NCBI GenBank assembly: GCA_951813295.1
Contig: CATOTI010000002.1
Span: 2,604,001 to 2,668,000, forward strand
Reading direction: 5' to 3'
DNA length: 64,000 nucleotides
From: an uncultured Pseudomonadales bacterium
GTDB taxonomy: Bacteria > Pseudomonadota > Gammaproteobacteria > Pseudomonadales > Azotimanducaceae
Made by a program: the position numbers and the translations under genes
Shown: positions 16,478 to 24,830 of the stretch, in pieces
Position numbering within the stretch: the first letter of the stretch is position 1
Layout: each line of letters begins with the position of its first letter
The notes under the pieces: model-generated
What the model was told of the DNA's origin: nothing
Seen by the model: only the letters and a program-made list of their open reading frames with translations
Database searches by the model: none

Positions 16478-17179
16478 ATGCAAGCGATGGTCAGCGACGA
16501 GTTCAGTATCTTTCTGCAACGGCACCAAGCGGTCTACATCGACATTGCCAAGGTCGGCTCGCCCAGTCTCAAGGCGACGCTAGCCAGGCTCCTCGAACTC
16601 GAGAGTCATACGGGCAATCCGCACGAGGTCGTGTTTCCACGCCCGCCGGAGCAGGCGGTCGACGATGAGCGTCTGTATCCGCAGCACTTCACGTTCGCGT
16701 TCGTTCGCGATCCTTGGGACCGACTGGTGTCCTGTTACCGCGACAAGATCCGTGGCGAGGTGAGCGATTTCACCGGGTTCGCGCCGTCGGGCGTCGCCTA
16801 CTGCCTGGATCGTTTCGACGTTTTCTTCGCGAACATGCCGTTCGACGAATTCGTGCGCGCCGTCGCATCGATTCCCGATGTGGATGCGGATGAGCACTTC
16901 CGTTCGCAAGCCGACTTCGTCACCAATTCCCGGGGTGTCGTGGCGGTCGATTTTGTCGGTCGTTTCGAGAAGCTCGACCAAGATTTTTCGACCGTCGCGC
17001 GTCACATCGGGCTACCGACGCGCGATCCACTGCCGCGTCTGCAAGCGGCGCCCGCACGAGGATTTGCGAGCTTCTATACGGAGGAGACTGCTGCGATCGT
17101 CCATGAAAGGTATCGCCGGGATGCAGAACTCTTCGGCTACGAATCGCCGGCGCCGAACGTGGGGCCGGTCGCCGAGTGA
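16478..17179 (+). CDS. Sulfotransferase family 2 (carbohydrate type) protein
   Basis: About 233 residues. The PAPS-binding 5'-phosphosulfate loop is 'IDIAKVGSPSLKATL' near the N-terminus, and the 3'-phosphate motif is 'FAFVRDPWDRLVSCYRDK', the RDPxxRxxS signature of carbohydrate sulfotransferases. 'VGRFEKLDQDF' is also a conserved family element. Such enzymes transfer sulfate from PAPS to sugars or lipids, often of the cell surface. The start is uncertain: ATG 16478 and ATG 16487 are both possible with weak ribosome-binding sites; further upstream extension would run into the divergent MFS gene. The domain is complete from either start. Confidence 0.8.
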   Translation: MQAMVSDEFSIFLQRHQAVYIDIAKVGSPSLKATLARLLELESHTGNPHEVVFPRPPEQAVDDERLYPQHFTFAFVRDPWDRLVSCYRDKIRGEVSDFTGFAPSGVAYCLDRFDVFFANMPFDEFVRAVASIPDVDADEHFRSQADFVTNSRGVVAVDFVGRFEKLDQDFSTVARHIGLPTRDPLPRLQAAPARGFASFYTEETAAIVHERYRRDAELFGYESPAPNVGPVAE

Positions 17180-17187
17180 CGCTTACG

Positions 17188-17790
17188 TTAGGTCTTCTTC
17201 GTCCAACGGAGCGGCGGGATCACTTCGCCGTTGGCGCTCGACTCGATCAGCGAGTCGAGCCGGCGCCGCTTCGTCTCGTCCTTCTTGGCGCTGACGATCC
17301 ACCACGTCACTTGCTTGCGGTACGAAGGCGCTGCCGCCCGCCAATGAGTCCACGCGGCCGAGTTCTCCTTGATCGCAGCCGCGAACCCACGTGGTAGCGC
17401 GACGCGGCCGGTTTGCTCGTATGCCGTCTGGCTCGCATTGCCGACGTCGCGCTCTTCGTATACCCGGCGACCCGCTTCGTGCACGCGTCCGTCGGCGAGC
17501 AGGTTCTCGATCGTCTCGAGGTTCTTCCTGCTCCAATGGCTGCCGGGCCGGCGTGGCGTGAAGCGGATCTTGTAGCGGTCCTCATCGACGGTTTTTCGAA
17601 TCCCATCGATCCAGCCGAAACAGAGCGCTTCCTCGACGGATTCGGGCCAGGTGATGCTCTTTTTGCCGGAACCCTTTTTGAAATAGCCGACCCATTGCTC
17701 ATCGGCGCGGTCGTGATTCTTCTCGAACCACGATCGAAGTGTCGACGGGTCTTGGAAGAATTTTGGTGTTTCGTTGCTCATGGAACTCAT
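17188..17790 (-). CDS. YdeI / OmpD-associated family protein
   Basis: About 200 residues. 'FFQDPSTLRSWFEKNHDRADEQWVGYFKKGSGKKSITWPESVEEALCFGWIDG' is the diagnostic N-terminal half of the YdeI family, followed by 'RFTPRRPGSHWSRKN' and the helical C-terminal part 'YEQTGRVALPRGFAAAIKENSAAWTHW'. Members have been linked to osmotic or polymyxin stress, but their activity is not defined. The start may be ATG 17790 or ATG 17781 (MSSMSN...); longer frames overlap the divergent GNAT gene. It converges with the sulfotransferase gene, 8 nt apart. Confidence 0.85.
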   Translation of the reverse strand: MSSMSNETPKFFQDPSTLRSWFEKNHDRADEQWVGYFKKGSGKKSITWPESVEEALCFGWIDGIRKTVDEDRYKIRFTPRRPGSHWSRKNLETIENLLADGRVHEAGRRVYEERDVGNASQTAYEQTGRVALPRGFAAAIKENSAAWTHWRAAAPSYRKQVTWWIVSAKKDETKRRRLDSLIESSANGEVIPPLRWTKKT

Positions 17791-17832
17791 AGGCGATGGG
17801 CAAGCCGGGCGCGGCGGGGCTATGGTCTTTCG

Positions 17833-18390
17833 ATGATTCCTGATCGGCTGGCGACGACGAACCCGGATCTTCGGCTTCGCGCCTTCACCACCGGCGATGC
17901 CGGCGCGGTTTTTGACTACTGGCGTAGTGACGCCGGCTGGGAACGGTTCAACGCGAGTGTGCCCCGGGACTTCACGTTGGCGGACGCGAAAGCCTTTGTC
18001 GAGGAGATGTGCGGGCGGTCGCGTGCGGCGTCTCCCAACTGGGCCATCCTCTACGATGAGCGCGTGGTTGGTGTTGTCAGCCTGGTTTTTGAGCAGGGCC
18101 ATCGACTAGCGGCGGTGGGATACGGCGTGCATGGCGGGATTCGGGGCGCGGGACTCGCGCCGACGTCGGTCTCGAGCGTGCTCAATTCGGCATTCGACTG
18201 CTATCCCGAGTTACGCAAGATCAGGGCGCACACTGATCCGAGGAACACGGCATCCCATCGTGTCCTCGAGAAACTCGGCTTTGCACTCGAAGGCGTGTTG
18301 CGCAAGAACCAGTACGTCAAAGGCGAGTTCGTTGACGAAGCGATTTATGGCCTATTGCGGGAAGATTGGTCGTCACTGGAGGATCGCTAG
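17833..18390 (+). CDS. GNAT-family N-acetyltransferase (RimJ/RimL-like)
   Basis: 185 residues. 'LRLRAFTTGDAGAVFDYW' opens the fold; 'YGVHGGIRGAGLAPTSVSSVL' is the acetyl-CoA pyrophosphate loop (Q/RxxGxG/A), and 'IRAHTDPRNTASHRVLEKLGFALEGVLRKNQYVKGEFVDEAIYGLL' is the RimJ/RimL C-terminal signature. The family acetylates protein N-termini or small amines. The ATG at 17833 follows a −10-like TATGGT by only 6 nt and has no ribosome-binding site, so the message may be leaderless. The alpha/beta hydrolase starts 30 nt after the stop. Confidence 0.88.
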   Translation: MIPDRLATTNPDLRLRAFTTGDAGAVFDYWRSDAGWERFNASVPRDFTLADAKAFVEEMCGRSRAASPNWAILYDERVVGVVSLVFEQGHRLAAVGYGVHGGIRGAGLAPTSVSSVLNSAFDCYPELRKIRAHTDPRNTASHRVLEKLGFALEGVLRKNQYVKGEFVDEAIYGLLREDWSSLEDR

Positions 18391-18420
18391 CGCGGGAATG
18401 GAAATGCGAGGATTGGCGCG

Positions 18421-19173
18421 ATGACATCGAGCAACACACGGTTCGTAGACCACCGCGGCCACCGGATCGCGTATCGCGTCGATGGACCCGAGGGCGGCAC
18501 GCCGATCGCCTTGCAGCACGGTTGGACGAGCAGCAAAGACGCTTGGACGGCTTACGTCGGCGCCTTTGCGGCAGAAGGGTATCGCTCGATCAGCATCGAT
18601 AGCTTGGGCCACGGCGAGAGCGATGCACCTCCTGAAGCGGCCGCGTATGGCCGAGCGCCGCGAGCGGATGACGTCATCGCGGTCTTCGATCAGGAAGGAA
18701 TCGACCGGGCCCATTTCATGGGCTATTCGATGGGCGGTTGGATCGCGTGTTGCATGGCCGAGTTTCATGCCGATCGTCTGCTTTCGCTCATCATCGGCGG
18801 GCATTGCCCCGGTACCGGGACGACCGAGGAAATGGGCCAAGCGCTCGATCAGATCTTTACGTTCGACGACGTCAAGAAGAGCTATGAGTTCGGTTTCAGC
18901 GCCGATCTAGAACCCGCGATGCGCCACTCCTTCGATGCCCTCGAAGACGTCGACGGTCACGAGGAGGCGGTCGCTTCCGCGAGTGTGCCGGTACTGCTCT
19001 GGAAGGGGCGCGGCGAAGCCGTGATCTGCGAGAAAGGCGAACGAATCGCTCGGGAGCGCGGTTGGGATTTCTTTGCCGTCGACGGATCACACATCGAAGC
19101 TGCAATGAATCACGAACCCAATCTCCCGCACCTGCTGGCGTTTCTCGAGAAAGCTGATCGCTTACGTCGTTGA
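18421..19173 (+). CDS. Alpha/beta hydrolase (serine esterase/lactonase-like)
   Basis: 250 residues. The oxyanion region is 'ALQHGWTSSKDAW', the nucleophile elbow 'GYSMGG' with Ser, and 'SLGHGESD' is the conserved loop after the second strand. The catalytic His is probably in 'VDGSHIEAAMNH'. It belongs to the broad group holding C–C hydrolases, haloperoxidase-like proteins and esterases; no substrate is suggested. GAGGA lies upstream of the ATG and the gene follows the GNAT gene by 30 nt, so they are probably one transcript. Confidence 0.83.
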   Translation: MTSSNTRFVDHRGHRIAYRVDGPEGGTPIALQHGWTSSKDAWTAYVGAFAAEGYRSISIDSLGHGESDAPPEAAAYGRAPRADDVIAVFDQEGIDRAHFMGYSMGGWIACCMAEFHADRLLSLIIGGHCPGTGTTEEMGQALDQIFTFDDVKKSYEFGFSADLEPAMRHSFDALEDVDGHEEAVASASVPVLLWKGRGEAVICEKGERIARERGWDFFAVDGSHIEAAMNHEPNLPHLLAFLEKADRLRR

Positions 19174-19220
19174 CGGCTTTCGCTGACGTCGCTTCGAGCC
19201 TTTGTGCGATCGCTCAGTGA

Positions 19221-19289
19221 AAGGGCTACCAGACGCGGATCAATCAGGTCCTCGAGAGCTACGTCCGGGCGCAGCGCAATCGCGACTGA
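19221..19289 (+). pseudogene. Remnant of a BrnA-type antitoxin C-terminus
   Basis: A 22-codon open stretch reads 'KGYQTRINQVLESYVRAQ' and four more residues before a TGA. 'KGYQTRIN.VL..YV' is the highly conserved end of BrnA-family (COG3514) antitoxins, which pair with BrnT toxins. A TGA immediately precedes the stretch and neither the rest of BrnA nor a brnT gene can be read nearby on either strand. I take it as a decayed fragment left between two operons. The recognition rests on one short motif. Confidence 0.45.
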
Positions 19290-19308
19290 TCGTCCCGTTT
19301 TCTTACGA

Positions 19309-19842
19309 TCAGGCGGACCCTGTACCGACGTGCTCGATTTCTCGCACGGCGCCTGTTTCGGGATCGAATACGCGTCGCGTTTCCTGTGCCATGTCCATGC
19401 CGGTGACGCGTACGAACTTGGCGCCTTCCGTGTAGTTGATCGAGTGGATCTCGCGGACGTCGAAAAGTCCCGCCTGGCCGCCCTTGAGGCGGAACTCGCG
19501 CACGGGCTCGATGTTGTCACTGCCTTCGGGGGCGGCCCAGATGGTCATGTCCGTGTAGCCCTCGACCTGACCGTAGACGGCCCAGGATCCGCCGTGATCG
19601 TGCGGCGGTGAGGTCCGTGGTGCCTCCATGTTGTAGGCCAGTACGCAGAAGCCCGTATCATCGTCTTCGAAAATCTGCTTGAGCCCGGGTTCGCTGTCGG
19701 CACTGACATGGGCTCGCCGGAACGCTTCGTCTTCGAGTAGCTCTTCGAGCTTCTGGCGAACCCGATCGCGTCCGGCGTGATTGTCCTCGACGCGCAGGAT
19801 CTCGCGTGCGTCGTCGCAGAATTCCTCGAGACTGTAGGCCAT
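19309..19842 (-). CDS. Cupin thiol-dioxygenase-like protein (cysteine dioxygenase family type)
   Basis: 177 residues. The cupin core has 'SPPHDHGGSWAVYGQVEGYTDMTIW', which supplies two histidines of the three-His iron site, and 'GLFDVREIHSINY', which supplies the third. This pattern is that of cysteine dioxygenase / mercaptopropionate dioxygenase-like cupins. The ATG at 19842 was chosen because GAGAGG lies 8 nt upstream; an earlier GTG overlaps that site. It is the last gene of a minus-strand operon after a multi-rhodanese and a class IV aminotransferase, which supports a role in oxidising a thiol or persulfide made from cysteine. The exact substrate is inferred from context only. Confidence 0.75.
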   Translation of the reverse strand: MAYSLEEFCDDAREILRVEDNHAGRDRVRQKLEELLEDEAFRRAHVSADSEPGLKQIFEDDDTGFCVLAYNMEAPRTSPPHDHGGSWAVYGQVEGYTDMTIWAAPEGSDNIEPVREFRLKGGQAGLFDVREIHSINYTEGAKFVRVTGMDMAQETRRVFDPETGAVREIEHVGTGSA

Positions 19843-19893
19843 GTTGATCACCTCTCGTTCGTTGGTGAAGGTCGGCGTCGTTGCCGCGATTGT

Positions 19894-21474
19894 CTAAAGC
19901 GTTAGGAAACGGGTGGTGCCGTCGCGTTCGAGCTGTTCGACCAGGGCCACCTCCCAAGTGAGGTATTCCTGCATGAACTTTTCCTGCGCTTCACGATGTT
20001 CGTAGGGTTTGTACCAGACATCGTCGGTTTCGCCGACGATGTTCGTGAGGCCATCCTCGGTCGGGTTGCCGCGGCCGACCCAGGCCGCTGTTCCCCCGTC
20101 GAGCGCGTCCACCGGCGTGTCCGTCAATGTTCGTGCTTCGGCGAGCGCGAGTCGTGCCAGAAGGCCGTCGTCGGAGGTCAGCACGATCCGTTCTTTCGTC
20201 GTTGCGGCGACGGCGGCTTCGAGACGTGCTCGGACGGACCAGATCGCGCCGGGAATGTGAGCGCGTTCATAAGCGCTTGAGGGACCGAGATCGATGACAG
20301 CGATCGAGTCGGCGTTGGCGGCGAGTTCGTCGACCGTGACGACGGCTTCAGAGAACTCGCCGAGAAGGTTTTCTTCCTTGGTCGTGACGAGCTGATCGTC
20401 GCCGATCCCGCCGGCGAGAACGTAGACGTTGCGCCATCCCATCTGGATCAGCCACGACGCGGTCATCGTGGCGCGGACTTCGACGTCGTCGGCGAGCACG
20501 AGGCGGGCGTTTTTAACCGCGACGTATTCGTCGGTCGCCTGGACGAGCTGGCCGCCGGGGGCGTGGTGGAAACCGGCGAGGTGGCCGGCTTCGTACTCGG
20601 CGGGTGAACGCACGTCGAGGCGGAACGTGGTTCGGCCTTCTTCGGCACACCATTCGGCGAGCTGCGCGCGATCGATCTTCTCTACCCCGAAACGTTCCGC
20701 GACGTGCGCCGCCGCGGCCTTCGCTTTCTCCCGACCGGCTGCACTCGGCAGCGGCGCTTCGCGCGTGGAGCCGTTCTCCAGGCCGAAGCCGGCGAGGTGC
20801 CAGCCCATGGTGCCGTCTTTGAGTGCGGCGACGGGGTTCGGGATGCCGGCGTTGATGAGGCTCTGCGTACCGATGATCGAACGAGTCCGGCCCGCGCAAT
20901 TGACGACAACGAACGTCTCCGGGTCCGGCGCGAAGTCGTGGATCCGGTAAGCGAGTTCGGCGCCGGGCATGTCGGTCGCCGTCGGGATGTTCATCCGCTG
21001 GTACTCGGTGAATGGCCGGGAGTCGACGATCACCATGTCGCGTCCCGAATCGAGCATTGCCTTGACCTCGGCCGCCGATAGGCGTGGCGTGTCGAAGGTG
21101 TGCTCGACGAACTCTCCGAAGGCTTTGCTGGGGACGTTGACGCCTGAAAAGAGCTCGAAGCCCGCGGCCTGCCAACCTCGTACGCCGTCGTCGAGTACCC
21201 AGACGTCGCTGTAGCCCAGTTCCGTGAGGCGTTGCGCTGCCTTTTCGCTGAGCGGGGTCTCGGCCGGGTCGTCGACGAGGATGATGCGGGTCGATGGTCG
21301 AGGTACGAGATCACCGATCAGGAGTTCGAGTCGACTGAGCGGAATCGAGACCGCGAAAAGCAAGTGCGAGGCGGAGAACGCACCTTGCTCTCGAACGTCG
21401 ATCAGCGCGAGTTCCTGCGTGTCGTCTTCGCTCAGTAGCCATTGTTTGAGTTCGGCCGGGCTCGTCGTCTGCAT
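19894..21474 (-). CDS. Four-domain rhodanese-like sulfurtransferase
   Basis: 526 residues in four tandem rhodanese modules: about 8-110, 128-232, 270-370 and 378-480, each beginning with 'xxxIDVR'-like and ending with 'xxGGxxGW/AW'-like blocks. Only the second has an active-site cysteine, Cys193 in 'VVVNCAGRTRS'; the equivalent loops in the others ('LVDDPAET', 'VLADDVEV', 'LTSDDGLL') have Asp, so they are structural or inactive. Rhodaneses move sulfane sulfur from thiosulfate or mercaptopyruvate to a thiol or cyanide. The gene sits 15 nt after the class IV aminotransferase and 51 nt before the thiol dioxygenase-like cupin. The tail 'DDVWYKPYEHREAQEKFMQEYLTWE' lies beyond the last domain. Confidence 0.88.
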   Translation of the reverse strand: MQTTSPAELKQWLLSEDDTQELALIDVREQGAFSASHLLFAVSIPLSRLELLIGDLVPRPSTRIILVDDPAETPLSEKAAQRLTELGYSDVWVLDDGVRGWQAAGFELFSGVNVPSKAFGEFVEHTFDTPRLSAAEVKAMLDSGRDMVIVDSRPFTEYQRMNIPTATDMPGAELAYRIHDFAPDPETFVVVNCAGRTRSIIGTQSLINAGIPNPVAALKDGTMGWHLAGFGLENGSTREAPLPSAAGREKAKAAAAHVAERFGVEKIDRAQLAEWCAEEGRTTFRLDVRSPAEYEAGHLAGFHHAPGGQLVQATDEYVAVKNARLVLADDVEVRATMTASWLIQMGWRNVYVLAGGIGDDQLVTTKEENLLGEFSEAVVTVDELAANADSIAVIDLGPSSAYERAHIPGAIWSVRARLEAAVAATTKERIVLTSDDGLLARLALAEARTLTDTPVDALDGGTAAWVGRGNPTEDGLTNIVGETDDVWYKPYEHREAQEKFMQEYLTWEVALVEQLERDGTTRFLTL

Positions 21475-21489
21475 GGGGGCGGGTCTTCC

Positions 21490-22428
21490 TTAGTCGAGAT
21501 AGCCGAGGTATTGCGCGCGCCAGTCGAAATCGACGAAGTCGATATAGGCCTGCGTGATTCGCTCTGTGATGGGACCGGGAACCTCTGATCCAACCACCGA
21601 AGAGGAGAAGGAGCGCACCGGCGCGATACACATGCTGGTGGACGTGACGAAGATCTCGTCCGCGGTGTAGGCGTCATGAAAATCGAGATCTTTCTCGATC
21701 ACCTCGATACCGAGCCCCAATGCGAGATCGATCACCGTTTGTCGCGAGACGCCTGGCAGGACGAATTGCTCGCGTGGTGTGAAGCACTCGCCGTCCTTGA
21801 CGAGGAAGAGATTGGCGCCGAGCCCCTCGGCGAGATTGCCGTGGTGGTCCAGGAGGATCGCGAGTGGGTTCGGTTGGTCGCTCTGCACTGCCATGTTGGC
21901 GTACTTGAGGTTCAGGTAGTTGAGCGTCTTGGCGCGCGGCGTCAGGGCATCGGGCGCCGTTCGACGGATCGGTGAGACGACGAGGTCGATCCCGTCGCGG
22001 TAATAGGCAGCCCGCGTGCCGAGGGGCAGCGGGATGCATTCGACGATCATCGTCGCGCCTTCCTGATCCCAACCTTCGTCACCGATCTTGCTCAGACCAC
22101 GGGAGATCCGTTGGGCGAGCCAGTAATCCTTCGTCTCGTCGAGGAAGTGGGCGTTGCGGCGAAAGACCTCTTCGCTGATGTCGATGATCTCGGCGTCTGT
22201 CAGGCCGGGATCGATCTTTACGGCCTTCAACGAATTGCGCAGCCTTGTGACGTGCTCCTCGAGTTTGAATATGGCCCCGCCAAAAGTGCGGGTCATGTCG
22301 AAAACGCCGTCGCCGTAGAGAAAACCGTGGTCGCGAAACGGAATCCGAACTTCGTTCTCCGGCAAGAACTCACCGTTGTAGTACGCGATGCGTTGATTCG
22401 AGCCGTCGGGTAGGGGATGGGCGGCCAT
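21490..22428 (-). CDS. Class IV PLP aminotransferase (BCAT / D-amino-acid aminotransferase type)
   Basis: 312 residues. Fold-type IV signatures are 'IPFRDHGFLYGDGVFDMTRTFGG' at the start, the Schiff-base lysine in 'RAKTLNYLNLKYANM', and 'GNLAEGLGANLFLVKDG...LPGVSRQTVIDLA', which binds the cofactor phosphate. The 'DGVFDMTRTF' opening is more like D-amino-acid aminotransferase or 4-amino-4-deoxychorismate lyase than branched-chain aminotransferase. Because it heads an operon with a rhodanese and a thiol dioxygenase-like cupin, cysteine to mercaptopyruvate conversion is an attractive guess. AAGGA precedes the ATG; the divergent esterase begins 118 nt away. Confidence 0.87.
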   Translation of the reverse strand: MAAHPLPDGSNQRIAYYNGEFLPENEVRIPFRDHGFLYGDGVFDMTRTFGGAIFKLEEHVTRLRNSLKAVKIDPGLTDAEIIDISEEVFRRNAHFLDETKDYWLAQRISRGLSKIGDEGWDQEGATMIVECIPLPLGTRAAYYRDGIDLVVSPIRRTAPDALTPRAKTLNYLNLKYANMAVQSDQPNPLAILLDHHGNLAEGLGANLFLVKDGECFTPREQFVLPGVSRQTVIDLALGLGIEVIEKDLDFHDAYTADEIFVTSTSMCIAPVRSFSSSVVGSEVPGPITERITQAYIDFVDFDWRAQYLGYLD

Positions 22429-22546
22429 GTGGATCCTTCCTTTGCCAACCGTTGAAGAGAGCTGATTGCCGTGCGCAGAAAAACTGGACGCGAGCCTGTC
22501 GGATCAGCATAGGATCTTTCCCCTGCCCCCAAAAGAGGAGCTTCTT

Positions 22547-24046
22547 GTGCGCCGAGTATTCTTGTTGTCTGTTCTCGTTTGTTCGATCGGTCTTTCCTCG
22601 GCGGTAGTTCACGCCGAAGCACTACCGAGCCCGACCATGCTTTCGCTCTTCTATCGAATGGGTAAGGCCAACGCGAAGCCCGAGGTGGCCGAGCAGATCG
22701 CCGAGGTAGATCGCGCACTGGCAGCGGCGCAAGCGGCCGGCCAGGCGGGCGAGGTGCGCCGTCAGTTGGCGCGCGGGCTGAACCTCATTCGCAACATGGA
22801 CTGGAACGAGAAGGCGGACTTCGATGCCTCGCTTGTCGTCCGTGCCGACCAGGCCTTCGTCGATAGTGAAAGCCCCATCACGGTGCGGTTGTCGCAGATT
22901 TTCCCGTCGGTGCTCGAGGGTCGACGTGACCTCGAAATCACGGCCACGCTGCATGAGCCCGCGCCGCGTGGTTTCGGCGTTGGCACGGAACTCATGAATC
23001 TCGGCGCGACGCATCACGTCGGCCTCGACCTCGTCGAGAACCCGTTCGTCCTGCGTCTCGAACCTGGTTCGATTGCTGCCGGGGACTACGCGCTACAGCT
23101 CAGCATTGCCGATGACAGCGGCACGCTCGGCACGGCGGTCAGCCCCTTGCGAGTTCGCGATGGCCTGGATCGTCGCGTCGCGGCGCTGCGCACCAGCGCG
23201 GGACTCGCGGCCGAGCAGGGGCTTGGCGATGTGGAAGCGTCCGTCCGTTACCCGATCGACGTGATGCGCAAGGTCGACAGTGCCGCCATTACCTCCCGCG
23301 GTATCGACATCGACGCGGAGCTTGCGGCGGCTGGCAGCGTCGCCGAGGCGATGGGGCGCGGTGAAGACCCGTTCGCGGGTCGCACAGGCGATTTTGAACG
23401 CCACTACTACTCCGAGACGGCCAACGAGATCCTGCCTTATCGGGTGTTCGTGCCGAGTTCGTACACGAAGGGCGAACCGCATCCCTTGATCGTCGCGCTG
23501 CACGGTTTGGGCGGTACTGAAGATTCGATGTTCAACGATCGATACGGCATGAAGCCGCTCGCCGAGAAGAGTGGCTACGTCATGGTCGCGCCGCTCGGCT
23601 ATCGCGACGACGGCGGATACGGCGCGTCGCTCGGTGGGCCACCGTCACGACGCGCGCAGTTGAGCGAGCAGGACGTGCTCGATGTGCTGGCGCTCATCGA
23701 ACGCGACTACGACATCGATCCCGATCGGATCTTCCTGATGGGCCATTCCATGGGTGCCATCGGTACGTGGGCGATTGCCGCGAAGTACCCCGAACGTTGG
23801 GCCGCGCTCGGGCCAATCGCCGGTTTCGGCAATCCGATGACGGCGGGTGCGATCAAGGACATTCCACAGGTCGTCGTGCATGGTGATGCCGACCGGACCG
23901 TGCCGGTGATGGGGTCGCGCGGCATGGTGACGGCACTCGAGGCCGCGGGTGCGAACGTGAACTACATCGAAGTGCCGGGCGGCGGCCACAGCGACGTGGC
24001 CTGGCAACACATGAAAGATATCTTCGCGTTCTTCGACGGTATCTGA
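22547..24046 (+). CDS. Secreted PHB-depolymerase-like esterase
   Basis: 499 residues. The start is GTG 22547 with AGAGGAG 6 nt upstream; it gives a clean signal peptide 'MRRVFLLSVLVCSIGLSSAVVHA' with cleavage before 'EALPS'. Residues about 30-300 are a helical and beta N-terminal region without a recognised domain. The C-terminal 190 residues are an alpha/beta hydrolase of the esterase/PHB depolymerase group: 'LIVALHGLGGTEDSMF', nucleophile 'GHSMGAIGTW', acid in 'HGDADRTVP' and His in 'GGGHSDVAW'. It probably hydrolyses an ester polymer or oligomer in the periplasm or outside. The methyltransferase GTG follows 1 nt after the stop. Confidence 0.85.
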   Translation: MRRVFLLSVLVCSIGLSSAVVHAEALPSPTMLSLFYRMGKANAKPEVAEQIAEVDRALAAAQAAGQAGEVRRQLARGLNLIRNMDWNEKADFDASLVVRADQAFVDSESPITVRLSQIFPSVLEGRRDLEITATLHEPAPRGFGVGTELMNLGATHHVGLDLVENPFVLRLEPGSIAAGDYALQLSIADDSGTLGTAVSPLRVRDGLDRRVAALRTSAGLAAEQGLGDVEASVRYPIDVMRKVDSAAITSRGIDIDAELAAAGSVAEAMGRGEDPFAGRTGDFERHYYSETANEILPYRVFVPSSYTKGEPHPLIVALHGLGGTEDSMFNDRYGMKPLAEKSGYVMVAPLGYRDDGGYGASLGGPPSRRAQLSEQDVLDVLALIERDYDIDPDRIFLMGHSMGAIGTWAIAAKYPERWAALGPIAGFGNPMTAGAIKDIPQVVVHGDADRTVPVMGSRGMVTALEAAGANVNYIEVPGGGHSDVAWQHMKDIFAFFDGI

Positions 24047-24047
24047 A

Positions 24048-24830
24048 GTGGTCGAGTTCCGCCGTGACCTCTATCGAGGCACGGCGGCGGACTACGACCG
24101 GTTTCGCCCGCCCTATCCCCCCGAATTGATCGACGCGCTCCTCACCTGCGTGAGGGGCCGCGGTCGAGCCCTGGACCTCGCTTGCGGTACGGGCCAGTTG
24201 GCACGGCCGCTCGCCAGGTACTTCAACGCTGTCGACGCTACCGACCAGGAAGCCGATGCCGTTGCGTTCGCGCGCGATAAGGCGCGGCGCGCGGGGCTCG
24301 CCCATGTGCATTGGCGCGTCGAGCGCGCGGAAGATCTCGATGCCGTGGGCGCATACGACCTCATCGTGATCGGCAACGCGTTTCACCGACTGGAGCGATC
24401 GACGGTTGCCATCCGCGCGCACCGCGCGCTCCTCGAGGACGGCGTACTGGCGCTCGTGTGGGCCAACAGTCCGCTCAGAGGGGACGCGCCCTGGCAGAGG
24501 GCAGCGAATCGTTTGATCGATGAATGGCGGCGTCAGCTCGACGTCGTCGATCGCGTCCCTAAGGGCTGGCGAAGCGCTGTCGATGCGGATCCGAGCGAGG
24601 ACGTTTTACGCCGTGCGGGCTTTCGGTCGTTTCGACGCGATGAGTTCACGGCGAGCACACATTGGACGATCGAGCGTCTGCTCGGTTTCGTTTACTCGAC
24701 GTCGTTTCTCAATCGCGCCGTTCTGGGCCGACAACAATCACGATTCGAGCACGCCTGGCGCGAAACCATGGCTGGTTTCAGCACGATCGACGCAGAACTC
24801 TCATTTGCGCTCGAAACGGCGCGGGCTTAG
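24048..24830 (+). CDS. Class I SAM-dependent methyltransferase
   Basis: 260 residues. Motif I is 'ALDLACGTGQLARPLA', followed by 'VDATDQEADAVAFAR' and 'YDLIVIGNAFHRLER', the Methyltransf_11/25 arrangement. Small-molecule methyltransferases of this kind act on quinones, lipids or natural products; the substrate cannot be read. The GTG start lies 1 nt after the esterase stop, so translation is probably coupled. Its stop overlaps the stop of the converging cytochrome gene (TTAG, 24827-24830). Confidence 0.85.
   Translation: MVEFRRDLYRGTAADYDRFRPPYPPELIDALLTCVRGRGRALDLACGTGQLARPLARYFNAVDATDQEADAVAFARDKARRAGLAHVHWRVERAEDLDAVGAYDLIVIGNAFHRLERSTVAIRAHRALLEDGVLALVWANSPLRGDAPWQRAANRLIDEWRRQLDVVDRVPKGWRSAVDADPSEDVLRRAGFRSFRRDEFTASTHWTIERLLGFVYSTSFLNRAVLGRQQSRFEHAWRETMAGFSTIDAELSFALETARA

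Noticed and set aside
22466..22546. Upstream extension of the secreted esterase
   Set aside because: The GTG at 22547 has a strong ribosome-binding site and begins a perfect signal peptide; the extension would disrupt it.
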